Positions 37,675 through 46,641 of a stretch of 64,000 nt of DNA are shown here, piece by piece. The position numbers and the translations under genes are program-made. Below the pieces are notes generated by a model that saw nothing but the letters and a program-made list of their open reading frames with translations, was not told the DNA's origin and searched no databases. Source of the DNA: JAGVPT01 sp963772165 (GTDB lineage: Bacteria; Bacteroidota; Ignavibacteria; UBA10030; UBA8401). The stretch's first letter is position 1; every line of letters starts with the position of its first letter. The stretch lies in NCBI GenBank assembly GCA_963772165.1, contig CAVYWA010000023.1:62001-126000 (forward strand), read 5' to 3'.

Positions 37675-39033
37675 ATGAAATCGATGCAAAAAAAACAGGT
37701 CTACGTTGAGACATACGGCTGCCAGATGAATGTGGCCGATTCCGAAGTCGTGCTCAGTATTATGAACGACAACGGGTTTGGGATAACCCAATATCCCGGC
37801 AACGCAGACATTATTTTTGTCAACACATGCAGTGTCCGTGATAACGCAGAACAACGGGTGCGTCAACGGATCAGTACTTTGAAGAACTACAAGCGTTCAA
37901 ATCCCGGCGTGCTCATCGGAATTTTAGGTTGCATGGCGGAGCGATTGCGAACCGAGCTGATCGACAAGGGCAACGTTGTGGATATGGTTGTTGGGCCCGA
38001 CGAGTACCGAAGATTGCCGGAGCTGGTTGAAGAGGCGTTCAACGGTCAGAGAGGAATTGCGGTCAAACTTTCGCGTGTCGAAAATTACGACGATATCATG
38101 CCGCTGCGAACGGATGGGGTTACCGCATGGATTTCCGTCATGCGCGGTTGTGATAAATTCTGCACGTTCTGTGTGGTTCCGTTCACTCGAGGAAGGGAAC
38201 GAAGCAGAAAACTGCAGAGTATTGTAGAAGAGGTTGAGCGGTTGAGCGAACGCGGGTTCAAAGAAATTACGCTGCTGGGGCAAAACGTAAATTCGTACCA
38301 CGATGGAGAGTTTGATTTTGCAGATTTGATCCGCCGCGCCAGCGAGGTCGACCGGTCGATTCGTTTCCGGTTTATGACGCCGCATCCCCAGGATATGTCC
38401 GAGAAACTGATCCGTGCGATTGCCGAGAATGAAAATGCCTGCAACGCTATTCATTTGCCGATCCAATCGGGGTCGAACCGAATACTGCAATTAATGAACA
38501 GAACGTACACCGTTGAGCAATACTTCAGCCTTGTGGAGAAAATACGGATTGCGATTCCAAGCGCAACCCTTTCAACGGACATCATTGCCGGCTTTCCCAC
38601 AGAATCGGAAAGCGATCACAAGCAGACCCTCGACCTCATTCAAACGGTCGGCTATGACGGCGCATTCACATTTAAATATTCTCCCCGGGAACACACGAAA
38701 GCATGGGAGATGAACGACGACGTTCCCGATGAGGTGAAGACCGATCGATTAAATGAAATTATAGAGCTTCAACAAAATATTTCTCTGAAAAAAAATCAGC
38801 AGCTCGTCGGATCCACGGTTGAGATCCTTGTCGAGCGGGAAAGCGCAAAGTCTCACGACGAATGGATGGGACGGACCGAGACCAACAAGGTAACGGTCTT
38901 CCCGAAAGGCAATTCGCGCGTCGGCGATCTCGTCAAAATCACAATTGACCGGTGCAATTCGGCAACGCTCTTCGGAACTATGACCAAAGAAACGGAAACA
39001 ATAAACAACTACCGTATTGCTGTCAACAGTTGA
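37675..39033 (+). CDS. miaB: tRNA-2-methylthio-N6-isopentenyladenosine synthase MiaB
   Basis: Radical-SAM methylthiotransferase acting on A37 of tRNAs reading UNN codons. 452 residues from ATG at 37675; the frame is open further upstream without a better start. Cluster ligands in the N-terminal domain: YGCQMNVADSE, NTCSVRDNAEQRV, GILGCMAER. Radical-SAM motif GCDKFCTFCVVP; LLGQNVNSY; C-terminal TRAM domain (LVGSTVEILVERES..RTETNKVTVFP). Followed closely by a SPOR protein, a sigma-54 activator and lptE, an order I recall seeing in other Bacteroidota. Confidence 0.96.
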   Translation: MKSMQKKQVYVETYGCQMNVADSEVVLSIMNDNGFGITQYPGNADIIFVNTCSVRDNAEQRVRQRISTLKNYKRSNPGVLIGILGCMAERLRTELIDKGNVVDMVVGPDEYRRLPELVEEAFNGQRGIAVKLSRVENYDDIMPLRTDGVTAWISVMRGCDKFCTFCVVPFTRGRERSRKLQSIVEEVERLSERGFKEITLLGQNVNSYHDGEFDFADLIRRASEVDRSIRFRFMTPHPQDMSEKLIRAIAENENACNAIHLPIQSGSNRILQLMNRTYTVEQYFSLVEKIRIAIPSATLSTDIIAGFPTESESDHKQTLDLIQTVGYDGAFTFKYSPREHTKAWEMNDDVPDEVKTDRLNEIIELQQNISLKKNQQLVGSTVEILVERESAKSHDEWMGRTETNKVTVFPKGNSRVGDLVKITIDRCNSATLFGTMTKETETINNYRIAVNS

Positions 39034-39048
39034 CAAAGCGAAATCTTT

Positions 39049-39843
39049 ATGAATCTCTCACGAAAAAACTTTAGGGTGTTGTACCTCTCACTCCTTCTCT
39101 ATTTTCTTGGTGCTGCGATTGTCTTCGCACAAATGCCGGGAGCTGAGGTGCGAAAACGCCTCGACTTTATCTACAGCGGGCAAGCCGAGCGAGTCCGCAT
39201 AGAATTACCGAGCCTTGAAAAACAATATCCGAACGATGGGGGAGTAGAATATCTCGACGCAATTCTCACAACGGATGGCGCGGCAGCCGTAAAAAAATTT
39301 CAGGCGATCGTCGACCAATTTCCCCAAAACGAATGGGCAGACGCCGCACTCTATAAAGTGTACCAATATTACTATTCCGTCGGGCTGTACAAAACCGCAG
39401 ACCAAAAATTCGAGCAGCTGAAGCAACAGTATCCAAACTCGCTGTATGTCGCCGGAGCAGTAAAGGATCAAAAACCCGTCGTCGTTCAGCAAGCGCCTGC
39501 AGCCGAAATCAAACAGCCGGATACCGCCGGACAAAAGCAAGCGGAACCGCCGGCGAGCATTGAACCTGCCAAAACAGCAACGGTCGATTCAACGGCGGTC
39601 GTTACCCCTGCCCGTACATTTGCTGTGCAGGCGGGAGCATATTCGACCGAGAGGAAGGCGCAAAAGCAAGTTGATTTTTTTTCAACAATTAACAGAAATG
39701 CAATGATCACGGCAAAAGTGAGCGCCGGGAAGACCTTGTATGTGGTTTCCGTCGAGGGATTTTCGAACGAACAGGATGCCCGCGATTTTATCACCGAGCT
39801 TAAATTAAAGTATAACATTGAATCAATTATCGTCGCGAGATAA
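39049..39843 (+). CDS. Exported TPR/SPOR-domain protein
   Basis: 264 residues. Signal peptide (LYLSLLLYFLGAAIVFAQ), TPR-like helices (FIYSGQAERVRIELPSLEKQ; AALYKVYQYYYSVGLYKTAD), a Pro/Gln/Ala-rich linker (~residues 140-185), and a C-terminal SPOR domain (TFAVQAGAYSTERKAQKQVD, ..KTLYVVSVEGFSNEQDARDF). SPOR domains bind denuded glycan strands at division sites, so it is probably a periplasmic cell-wall protein. It lies 15 bases after miaB. Confidence 0.9.
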   Translation: MNLSRKNFRVLYLSLLLYFLGAAIVFAQMPGAEVRKRLDFIYSGQAERVRIELPSLEKQYPNDGGVEYLDAILTTDGAAAVKKFQAIVDQFPQNEWADAALYKVYQYYYSVGLYKTADQKFEQLKQQYPNSLYVAGAVKDQKPVVVQQAPAAEIKQPDTAGQKQAEPPASIEPAKTATVDSTAVVTPARTFAVQAGAYSTERKAQKQVDFFSTINRNAMITAKVSAGKTLYVVSVEGFSNEQDARDFITELKLKYNIESIIVAR

Positions 39844-39865
39844 CGTGAGAGACGGAGACGAAGGC

Positions 39866-41026
39866 GTGGAGAGAACACTGTTTCAAGAGGAATTCAACAT
39901 CATCGGCAAATCGCTGGAGATGCAGGAAATAGTGGAGGTGATCCAACAAGTCGCCCCGACGGACATTACTGTTCTCATTACCGGAGAAAGCGGGGTCGGA
40001 AAGGAAGTTGTCGCTCAGGCAATACATGCCGCAAGCAAACGCGCTCAAAAGCCGATCGTTACCGTCAATTGCGGTGCAATTCCCGAGGGGATCATTGAAA
40101 GCGAATTGTTCGGACACGAAAAGGGTTCGTTCACGGGAGCGAGTGATTTACGCAAAGGATACTTCGAGATCGCCGACGGCGGAACAATCTTTCTCGATGA
40201 AATCGGCGAACTGCCTCTTCCAACACAGGTAAAATTCCTGCGTATTCTGGAGAACGGCGAGTTTATGCGCGTCGGCTCTTCATCGTCGAAGCGGGTTGAC
40301 GTCCGTGTGATCGCTGCGACGAATAAGGATTTGGAGCGCGAGGTCAACAACAAAAATTTTCGTCCCGACCTCTTTTACAGGCTGCGGTCGGTGAACATCC
40401 GCATTCCGCCGCTGAGGGAGCGGAGAGAAGATATCCCGGTCTTCTTCACGAAGTTTGCAAAGGAGTTTTCCGAGAAGAACAACATTACATTCCTCGGCAT
40501 TACCGACGATGCGATGGAGCTGATGTCGCAGTACTATTGGCCCGGCAATGTTCGGGAACTGCGCAACGTGGTCGAAAGCATGCTTGTGATTGAAAACGGG
40601 AAGCGGCTCACCGAGGACGACGTCCGAAAGTACTTGAAGGAGCCCCACACAAACGGTGAAGAACGCAATTTACCGGTGTACATTCCAAAGTCCGCCGAGT
40701 TCGCCGAGCGCGAGCTCATCTACCGCGCTCTGGTCGACCTCAAAACCGACATCGTCGATATGAAGAACCTGCTCGTCAACGCCGCCGGCTCGTCCGCGTT
40801 GATACGGCGCGATGCAGCACCCATGGCCGACGCGGAAGTGCGCACCGACGCAATCGTTCATCCCCGTGTGCCCGGAGAAGAGAACATCTCATTGGAAGAA
40901 ATGGAGCGGCGGATGATTGTCGGTTCGCTGCAGAAGTACGAAGGCAACCGCCGCCTCGCGGCGCAGGCCCTGAAGATCAGCGAACGGACGCTGTACAGAA
41001 AAATCAAAGAGTACGGATTACAGTAG
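39866..41026 (+). CDS. Sigma-54-dependent transcriptional activator without receiver domain
   Basis: About 386 residues. AAA+ sigma-54 activator core begins almost at once: Walker A GESGVGKEVVAQ, ESELFGHEKGSFTGA (the GAFTGA loop reads GSFTGA), Walker B FLDEIGELPLPTQ, RLRSVNIRIPPLRERREDIP, YYWPGNVRELRN. The end is a Fis-type helix-turn-helix (NRRLAAQALKISERTLYRKI). There is no N-terminal receiver, GAF or PAS. The start is uncertain: GTG at 39866 has GGAG eight bases ahead; GTG 39845 or an overlapping TTG at 39818 are alternatives. Ends 2 bases before lptE. Confidence 0.92.
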   Translation: MERTLFQEEFNIIGKSLEMQEIVEVIQQVAPTDITVLITGESGVGKEVVAQAIHAASKRAQKPIVTVNCGAIPEGIIESELFGHEKGSFTGASDLRKGYFEIADGGTIFLDEIGELPLPTQVKFLRILENGEFMRVGSSSSKRVDVRVIAATNKDLEREVNNKNFRPDLFYRLRSVNIRIPPLRERREDIPVFFTKFAKEFSEKNNITFLGITDDAMELMSQYYWPGNVRELRNVVESMLVIENGKRLTEDDVRKYLKEPHTNGEERNLPVYIPKSAEFAERELIYRALVDLKTDIVDMKNLLVNAAGSSALIRRDAAPMADAEVRTDAIVHPRVPGEENISLEEMERRMIVGSLQKYEGNRRLAAQALKISERTLYRKIKEYGLQ

Positions 41027-41028
41027 CA

Positions 41029-41565
41029 ATGCACACATCAAAATGGAAAATTAGAAACCGTAATAATGTTGTTATTGCAATACTTCTCACTTTTAATTTT
41101 TCACTTTTAATTCTCTTATACGGTTGCGTGTATTCTTTTTCCGGTTCGTCCGTTCCAAAACACTTGAAGACAATCGCTATTCCCCTGTTCGATGACCAGA
41201 GCGGTTTCGGCGAACCGGGGCTCAAAGAAAGTTTTACAACAACATTAATCAACCTTTTTGTCAATGATAATAGCCTGCAGGTCGCAGAACGAAACACGGC
41301 GGATTCAATCCTGGAAGGGACAATCGTTACGGTGGTGGACGCGCCGTCGATCATTTCACCGGGAGAACAGGTGACCACGCGGCGGGTGACGATCACGGTG
41401 CATGTTACGTATCAAGATTTAAAACTGCGGAAGAAGGTCTGGGATAAAAATTTTTCAAACTGGGGCGAGTATAGCACCAGCAGTGAAACACGGACGGTCG
41501 CCCTCACGCAAGCCGTCAACAAGGTAACAGAAGACATCCTGATCGAAACTGTTTCGGGATGGTAA
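41029..41565 (+). CDS. lptE: LptE-like LPS-assembly lipoprotein
   Basis: 178 residues. An N-terminal hydrophobic segment ends in lipobox LLYGC, then VYSFSGSSVPKHLKTIAIPLF and GLKESFTTTLINLFVNDNSL, VAERNTADSILEGTI, DLKLRKKVWDKNFSNWGEY, the pattern of the Bacteroidota LptE family that plugs LptD in the outer membrane. The first ~30 codons lie in repeat element C, whose units encode part of the signal peptide (LTFNFSLLIL). Starts 2 bases after the sigma-54 activator, so it is in the same operon. Confidence 0.88.
   Translation: MHTSKWKIRNRNNVVIAILLTFNFSLLILLYGCVYSFSGSSVPKHLKTIAIPLFDDQSGFGEPGLKESFTTTLINLFVNDNSLQVAERNTADSILEGTIVTVVDAPSIISPGEQVTTRRVTITVHVTYQDLKLRKKVWDKNFSNWGEYSTSSETRTVALTQAVNKVTEDILIETVSGW
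41039..41118. repeat. 7-bp-period inverted element C inside the 5' end of lptE
   Basis: Right arm units ttctcac, ttttaat, ttttcac, ttttaat, tctctta (41084-41118) are in strict 7-base phase. The left part, aaaatggaaaattagaaa (41040-41057), is close to their reverse complement (aaaagtgaaaaattaaaa). About 26 bases separate the arms. All of it is translated as the lptE N-terminus. Confidence 0.7.
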
Positions 41566-41611
41566 AAGAACATCGAACAACTCAATTCTACGAGGTTGAA
41601 AAACAACAACA

Positions 41612-43117
41612 ATGAATGATATAATTTTAGTAACATATTTTATTTCTCTTCTTATCCTGTTCGCTTTTGGATCGCACGGGTTCGTGATGATCTTTCATTA
41701 TTTCAAGCATCGCGACACGGAAGAAACGGAAACCCTCCCGTTGCAGGAATTTCCGAAGGTCACCGTGCAATTGCCGATTTTTAACGAACTGTATGTCGTG
41801 CGGCGTCTGATCGAAGCATCGTGCGCAATCAAGTACCCGGCGGACAAACTGGAAATTCAGGTGCTCGACGATTCGACGGACGAAACGGTGAACCTTGTCG
41901 AGGGTATCGTCTGCGAGATGAAAGAGCGCGGGCATAACATCCACCATGTCAGACGCAATTCACGCAAAGGGTTTAAAGCCGGCGCGTTGAAGGACGGCCT
42001 TGAAAGCGCCACGGGCGAATTTATCGCGATCTTCGATGCGGACTTTGTCCCCCGGGAAGAGTTTCTTCTGAAAACGCTGCCGTACTTTTATGCCGACAAA
42101 AAAATCGGAATGGTGCAAACACGCTGGGAGCACCTGAACAGCGAGTACTCGCTGCTGACGCGAACACAGGCAATGGCGCTCGACGGACATTTTGTGATTG
42201 AACAGTCCATCCGCAACAAAGCCGGGTTCTTCATTAATTTCAACGGCACGGGAGGAATATGGAGAAAAACATGCATTGAAGACGCCGGGAACTGGCACTC
42301 CGATACGCTGACTGAAGACCTCGACTTGAGTTATCGCGCACAATTGCGCGGATGGAAGTTCAAGTTCCTGAAAAATGTTACATCGCCGGCAGAACTGCCG
42401 TCGGAGATCAATGCGCTGAAAACACAGCAATTCCGATGGACAAAGGGAGCGATCGAAACTGCCCGTAAAATTCTCCCTGCGGTATGGAAATCAGATCTGC
42501 CGTTTAAGATCAAATGGCACTCGACGTTCCATCTCACCAATAACATTGTCTTCCCGTTCATTCTCATCGCCGGCATTCTCAACATCCCGCTGATGTACAT
42601 TAAACATGGAGGCGGGTACGAAACATATTTTGAAATGATGTCGGTCTTCGTTTTTGCATTCATCGGTTCGTTTTTGTTCTACATGTATTCTCAGAAGGAT
42701 GTCTACCCCGATTGGCGGCGGCGGCTCTTTCTCTTCCCTCTCTTTATGGCTGGGAGCATGGGATTCGCGGTGAACAACAGCAGGGCGGTCATTGAAGGCT
42801 TGTTCAAACGGAAAAGCGACTTTGTCCGTACGCCAAAGTACAGCATTAAGGAGAAGGGTGATTCGTGGCTGGACAAAAAATATGTCCCGATAAAATTTAA
42901 CTGGACGGTGCTTATAGAGATTGGGCTTGCAGTGTATTGCCTCTTCGGCGTTATTTCGTCCATCTACTACCTTGAAATTGCAGCGGTGCCGTTTCAATTG
43001 CTGTTCCTGATCGGCTTTGGATTCGTTTCATACCTTTCTATTCAGCAAGCGCTGCAAGCAAGGCGGTTGAAGGCTGCACAATTGCTCCATCCCGGAACGT
43101 CCGCGGCACAGGCTTGA
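41612..43117 (+). CDS. Processive family 2 glycosyltransferase (cellulose/mannan-synthase-like)
   Basis: 501 residues, membrane protein. N-terminal helix, then QLPIFNELYVVRRLIEA, LDDSTDETV near residue 87, IFDADFVPREEF near 140, TEDLDLSYRAQLRGWK near 234, and QFRWTKGAIETARK near 272 (QxxRW). Several C-terminal helices. The DDSTDET and QFRWTKG forms resemble CslA-like mannan/glucomannan synthases more than PgaC. It ends in a strong terminator. It is 46 bases after lptE and may be the last gene of the miaB operon. Sugar specificity is not readable. Confidence 0.92.
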   Translation: MNDIILVTYFISLLILFAFGSHGFVMIFHYFKHRDTEETETLPLQEFPKVTVQLPIFNELYVVRRLIEASCAIKYPADKLEIQVLDDSTDETVNLVEGIVCEMKERGHNIHHVRRNSRKGFKAGALKDGLESATGEFIAIFDADFVPREEFLLKTLPYFYADKKIGMVQTRWEHLNSEYSLLTRTQAMALDGHFVIEQSIRNKAGFFINFNGTGGIWRKTCIEDAGNWHSDTLTEDLDLSYRAQLRGWKFKFLKNVTSPAELPSEINALKTQQFRWTKGAIETARKILPAVWKSDLPFKIKWHSTFHLTNNIVFPFILIAGILNIPLMYIKHGGGYETYFEMMSVFVFAFIGSFLFYMYSQKDVYPDWRRRLFLFPLFMAGSMGFAVNNSRAVIEGLFKRKSDFVRTPKYSIKEKGDSWLDKKYVPIKFNWTVLIEIGLAVYCLFGVISSIYYLEIAAVPFQLLFLIGFGFVSYLSIQQALQARRLKAAQLLHPGTSAAQA

Positions 43118-43142
43118 TTTTAACGTATCCTTCGCTTATTAT

Positions 43143-43171
43143 AAAGCCGGCGTTGCAATGCCGGCTTTTTC
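43143..43171 (+). terminator. Rho-independent terminator after the GT2 gene
   Basis: AAAGCCGGC (43143-43151), loop gttgcaat, GCCGGCTTT (43160-43168) followed by more T. It is a textbook GC-rich stem with a T tail, 25 bases after the stop. Confidence 0.9.
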
Positions 43172-43186
43172 ACTTTTCTTAAGCCT

Positions 43187-44096
43187 ATGGACTTATCTGA
43201 ATTCGATATCGATTTCCTTTCCCAGAAACTATCGGACAACCCGCAGTCCCCTCTTTTCGCACGCCTGGCAGATTTATATCTTACCACGAATCAATCGGTG
43301 GAAGCATTGAAATTATGTGAGGCGGGAGTACAAACACATTCGTCCTACGCAACAGGGTATGTTGTCCTGGGGAAGTGTTATTCCGCGCTCAATGAAAACT
43401 CGAAGGCCCGCCTTGCATTCGCCCAAGCGCTGCATCTTGCACCTTTTAATCAGCTCGCACGGAAACTCTTAGATGAAATTCCTTTCAGCGCTGATGAACC
43501 GATTCAGACGCCGGAAGCTGAATCGGCGGAGACAACCCCGCCTGCAACAGAGACTGCTGTTCAGGAAGAGCCGTTTCCAATACAAAGCATTGACGAACCT
43601 CCGCTGAACGCCGAAACTATTCCCGAGACCCCGATAGCGGAAGAAGCCGCACAGGAAACCGTCCAACAAACGGAGACCGGAATTGTTGAAACGCAGCCGG
43701 CTGAGCCTGCGCAGCTTTCCAGCGTTGATGACTATATCCAGCAGCATTCTGCAAATGCCGGGACGGAAAAATTGGTGTCGTTGGATGAATATTTGGACCA
43801 GGCTGCCGGGCAGGCTGCACCCGAGCCGACAGGATTGGATTCTCTTGCAACGCAACTTGAAAACGCGGGACCTCTCGTACCGGAGACGCCCGAACCGAGT
43901 CTCTTCGCAGGAAGAGAGTACGCCGCTTGATTCGATCGTTATCACTCCAACACTTGCTGAAATTTACGCGTCACAGGGAGAATACGGCGCTGCAATTCAG
44001 GCGTATGAAATTTTAATTTACTCGAAACCCAACGAGCGCGAACGCTTTGAGAAACGAATAAGCGAATTGCAGGCGAAGCTTAACGAGGGGGGATAA
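43187..44096 (+). pseudogene. TPR protein gene with a frameshift near the 3' end
   Basis: Frame 1 from ATG 43187 gives 247 residues: two TPR-like helical pairs (FARLADLYLTTNQSVEALKL; GYVVLGKCYSALNENSKARL), then a long acidic Pro/Glu/Thr-rich region, and stops at TGA 43928. The +1 frame carries the missing conserved end, ITPTLAEIYASQGEYGAAIQ then AYEILIYSKPNERERFEKRI, up to 44096. One extra base (or two missing) between about 43890 and 43927 would explain it. This could be an assembly error, a real mutation, or less likely recoding. The intact protein would be about 300 residues. It sits alone after a terminator and converges on rpsT. Confidence 0.8.
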
Positions 44097-44104
44097 AGGG
44101 GGGC

Positions 44105-44359
44105 TTACTTTATGGCATTTACCAGTCTGGTAAGTTTCGATTTTTGATTTGATGCTTTGTTAGGATGAATGACCCTCTTCTGGGCCAGCCTGTCGAGAAG
44201 CGAAACCGCTTCCTTGAGTGCAACCTCTGCTTTTGTCTTGTCTTTTTCCTGCCGAATTTTTTTAATGACCGTTTTCATAGCGGATTCTTGTGCCGTATTG
44301 AGTTTTTTTCTGTGCGCTGAAGAACGAATTCGCTTGATCGCCGATTTGTGCTGTGCCAT
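44105..44359 (-). CDS. rpsT: 30S ribosomal protein S20
   Basis: 84 residues, basic and helical, binding 16S rRNA. MAQHKSAIKRIRSSAHRKKL and LDRLAQKRVIHPNKASNQKS are family signatures (the latter corresponds to KGxIHKNKAARxKSRL). Full length. It lies downstream of the parvulin cluster on the same strand, after an 86-base gap. Confidence 0.97.
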   Translation of the reverse strand: MAQHKSAIKRIRSSAHRKKLNTAQESAMKTVIKKIRQEKDKTKAEVALKEAVSLLDRLAQKRVIHPNKASNQKSKLTRLVNAIK

Positions 44360-44445
44360 TCTCTTTCCTTATAATCCTACATGTTGTTATTGTTCGTGGT
44401 TTAATATACATAAAAGCCGATTCAGCCGCAAGAAACCTTGCACCG

Positions 44446-45738
44446 CTAGATTTTCTTTTCCCAGTAGATGTTTTTCCTCATCTCTTCAACCCAATGCTGA
44501 AAATCCTCGTCTGTTTTGAATTGGAGCGTAAGGCGTTCAAGCCTGTGGTAATCTTCATCCAGATTCATGGTGTGCTGGGGCGATATAGACCGAATCCACA
44601 CGATGTGGTATCCGTATGAAGTTCCGAGCGGAACTTTCACCGGAGCGCTAATTTCTCCCTGCTTCATAGTTTTAAGGATTTCCATGAATGCCGGTTCAAT
44701 TTGATCGACGCCTATTTTTCCAAGGTCCCCGCCTACGTCTTTCGAATCCGGGTCTTCGGAGTACTTACCGGCCAACACCGCAAAGTTCTCCCCTGCCAAG
44801 GCCCGCTCGCGAAGGCGGTTCAGTTCTGCAACAGTCGAATCGTCATCCGCCGTTGATTGTTGGATGGAAAACAGGATGTGCCTGGTATGCACCGATTCTC
44901 CCCGCCGCTCTATCAATTGAATAATGTGATACCCGTACGATGTTCTAATCGGTCGTGAGATCTCGCTATCTTTCAGCGCAAACGCAGCTTCTTCAAATTC
45001 TTTTTCAAATACACCGCGTCGGAACCAGCCCAGGTCGCCGCCTCCGCGGGCCGAACCGGGGTCGGATGAATAACGTTTTGCGAAATCGGCAAAATCGCCG
45101 CCGGCTTTGATGCTGTCCAAAATAGTCAGCGCTTTCTTAAACACGGCTTCAATAACGGATGAATCCGGCTTGGGTTTAATAAAGATATGGCTTAACTCGT
45201 ATTCCTTTGGGATCGTTGGAAGGCTGTCCTTATGCGCGTTAAAAAATTCCTCTACTTCCCGACGCGTCACCATAATAGACATCTGGCGCGTTTGACGGAT
45301 TTTTTCCACTAAAAGTTGATTGCGAATAAGGTCGCGGAAATCTCTCTTCATCCTGCTGATCGGCATGTTGTACAATTCTTCCAGCCGTTGTTCGGAACCC
45401 GCCTGCTGCGCAAGCATTTTTATTTGACGGTCGAGCCGGTCGGTCACTTCATCATTTGTCACGACGACGCTGTCTTCAATCGCTTGAGCAAGAATCAGCT
45501 TCTCGTTGATCAAGCCGTCGAGAACCCGGTTCCGTAATTCCGGGGAGTCGGGGTCGAGCTTATTTTGCATGGCCATCGATTGAATGGTCAAATTTAGATC
45601 GGACTGGGTAATAATCTCTTTTCCGACGATCGCTACGATACGATCGATAACCGTTTGACTGTGCACGGAACCACACAGCGCCAGCAGCATCGCGAGGTGC
45701 ACAACGGTATATGGTATTCTTGGGTGTAATCTGTTCAT
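44446..45738 (-). CDS. surA: SurA-like periplasmic peptidyl-prolyl isomerase
   Basis: 430 residues from ATG at 45736-45738 (MNRLHPRIPYTVVHLAMLLA, signal peptide, then SQTVIDRIVAIVGKEIITQS, the SurA N-terminal signature). Two parvulin domains follow: ELSHIFIKPKPDS..FADFAKRYSSDPGSARGGGDLGWF and VHTRHILFSIQQST..YSEDPDSKDVGGDLG. The architecture matches SurA, the chaperone that escorts outer-membrane barrel proteins. The previous gene stops 22 bases upstream. Third of three tandem parvulin-type genes. The name rests on architecture. Confidence 0.9.
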   Translation of the reverse strand: MNRLHPRIPYTVVHLAMLLALCGSVHSQTVIDRIVAIVGKEIITQSDLNLTIQSMAMQNKLDPDSPELRNRVLDGLINEKLILAQAIEDSVVVTNDEVTDRLDRQIKMLAQQAGSEQRLEELYNMPISRMKRDFRDLIRNQLLVEKIRQTRQMSIMVTRREVEEFFNAHKDSLPTIPKEYELSHIFIKPKPDSSVIEAVFKKALTILDSIKAGGDFADFAKRYSSDPGSARGGGDLGWFRRGVFEKEFEEAAFALKDSEISRPIRTSYGYHIIQLIERRGESVHTRHILFSIQQSTADDDSTVAELNRLRERALAGENFAVLAGKYSEDPDSKDVGGDLGKIGVDQIEPAFMEILKTMKQGEISAPVKVPLGTSYGYHIVWIRSISPQHTMNLDEDYHRLERLTLQFKTDEDFQHWVEEMRKNIYWEKKI

Positions 45739-45760
45739 CTGTTTTGCCAATGCCTCTCTT

Positions 45761-46591
45761 TCACTCGCCCGTGTGCTGAAGGCTATCATGGTCGGCCGGA
45801 ACGCCGGTGAGATTTATTTGCACCGTATGCTTTTTCCGCATCGTTTCCAAATATTCCGTAAAATGTTCCTGGCGGTGCTGCATCATCAGCCTTCCTCGAA
45901 TAGCATCCTCGACATATTCAACAGGAGGAGTTGACCCTCGCTGGTAGCTTCCAATCAACAGGATAACAAAATACCCAGCACTTGTTTTCACGGGGAATGA
46001 AACTTCTCCCGGGCCGAGAGCTGAAGAAACTTTCCAGAGTTTGGCCGGAAACAACGTCGACTGAGTATAGAATGCAGAATCGGCTCTTGTAATGAGCGGG
46101 GATTGACCGTTCTTTGCATTCTGGGACCCGGCAAGAGCAGCCTGCCACCCCTCCCCCTGAAGCGCTGCTTCACGAAATGCTGCTGCCGGCTCTCGTTCGG
46201 AAAAAACTGCCAATGAAATTTCTACAATGTCGTTACCCAGAACAAACTCTTCACCGTGATCTTTGAAATAAACGGCGATTTCTTCTTTGGAAATAGATTG
46301 CGGCGTGTCGTTGAAGACGTCTTTCTCAAGCAGGGCGTTAATGGCAAGCTCGCGCCTCGCACTTTCAAGATTCCTGAGCACCGCTTCGGAGCGGTCCAGT
46401 CCTTGCCTTTTTGCCTCTTGATAGAGCAGCTCGGAGTTTACCCATTGCCGCGCAAACATCCGTATCTGCATCTCGGATATGCCCCTGCTCGTATCAAGCT
46501 GCTGGTGAATCATATCCGACGTCAATGATTGATCGTCGACGCGAGCAACTTCTTGCGTATGCTCGGGCTGGCGTATGCACGACGAAAGCAT
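45761..46591 (-). CDS. Parvulin-related lipoprotein (SurA N-terminal-like); start codon possibly lost
   Basis: The ATG at 46591 gives 276 residues beginning MLSSCIRQPE: a lipobox without its signal peptide. The same frame runs open upstream as RPFAIALVVGSCFMLSSC, a good lipoprotein signal, but has no ATG, GTG or TTG; the first plausible codon is ATA at 46643-46645. There ATAA overlaps the stop of the previous gene, where one A-to-G change would restore the common ATGA overlap. Body: helical SurA-N-like region (MFARQWVNSELLYQEAKRQG) and a weak PPIase-like part (GPGEVSFPVKTSAGYFVILL). Middle member of the tandem set. Confidence 0.8.
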   Translation of the reverse strand: MLSSCIRQPEHTQEVARVDDQSLTSDMIHQQLDTSRGISEMQIRMFARQWVNSELLYQEAKRQGLDRSEAVLRNLESARRELAINALLEKDVFNDTPQSISKEEIAVYFKDHGEEFVLGNDIVEISLAVFSEREPAAAFREAALQGEGWQAALAGSQNAKNGQSPLITRADSAFYTQSTLFPAKLWKVSSALGPGEVSFPVKTSAGYFVILLIGSYQRGSTPPVEYVEDAIRGRLMMQHRQEHFTEYLETMRKKHTVQINLTGVPADHDSLQHTGE

Positions 46592-46641
46592 GAAGCAGCT
46601 TCCGACGACAAGTGCAATAGCGAACGGCCTCGGTATTGGGG

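Noticed and set aside
43905..43935. Programmed +1 frameshift in the TPR gene
   Set aside because: An upstream AGGA-like stretch exists, but the GCU P-site codon does not re-pair after a +1 slip, and another gene in the window also has an indel, so mutation or assembly error is simpler.
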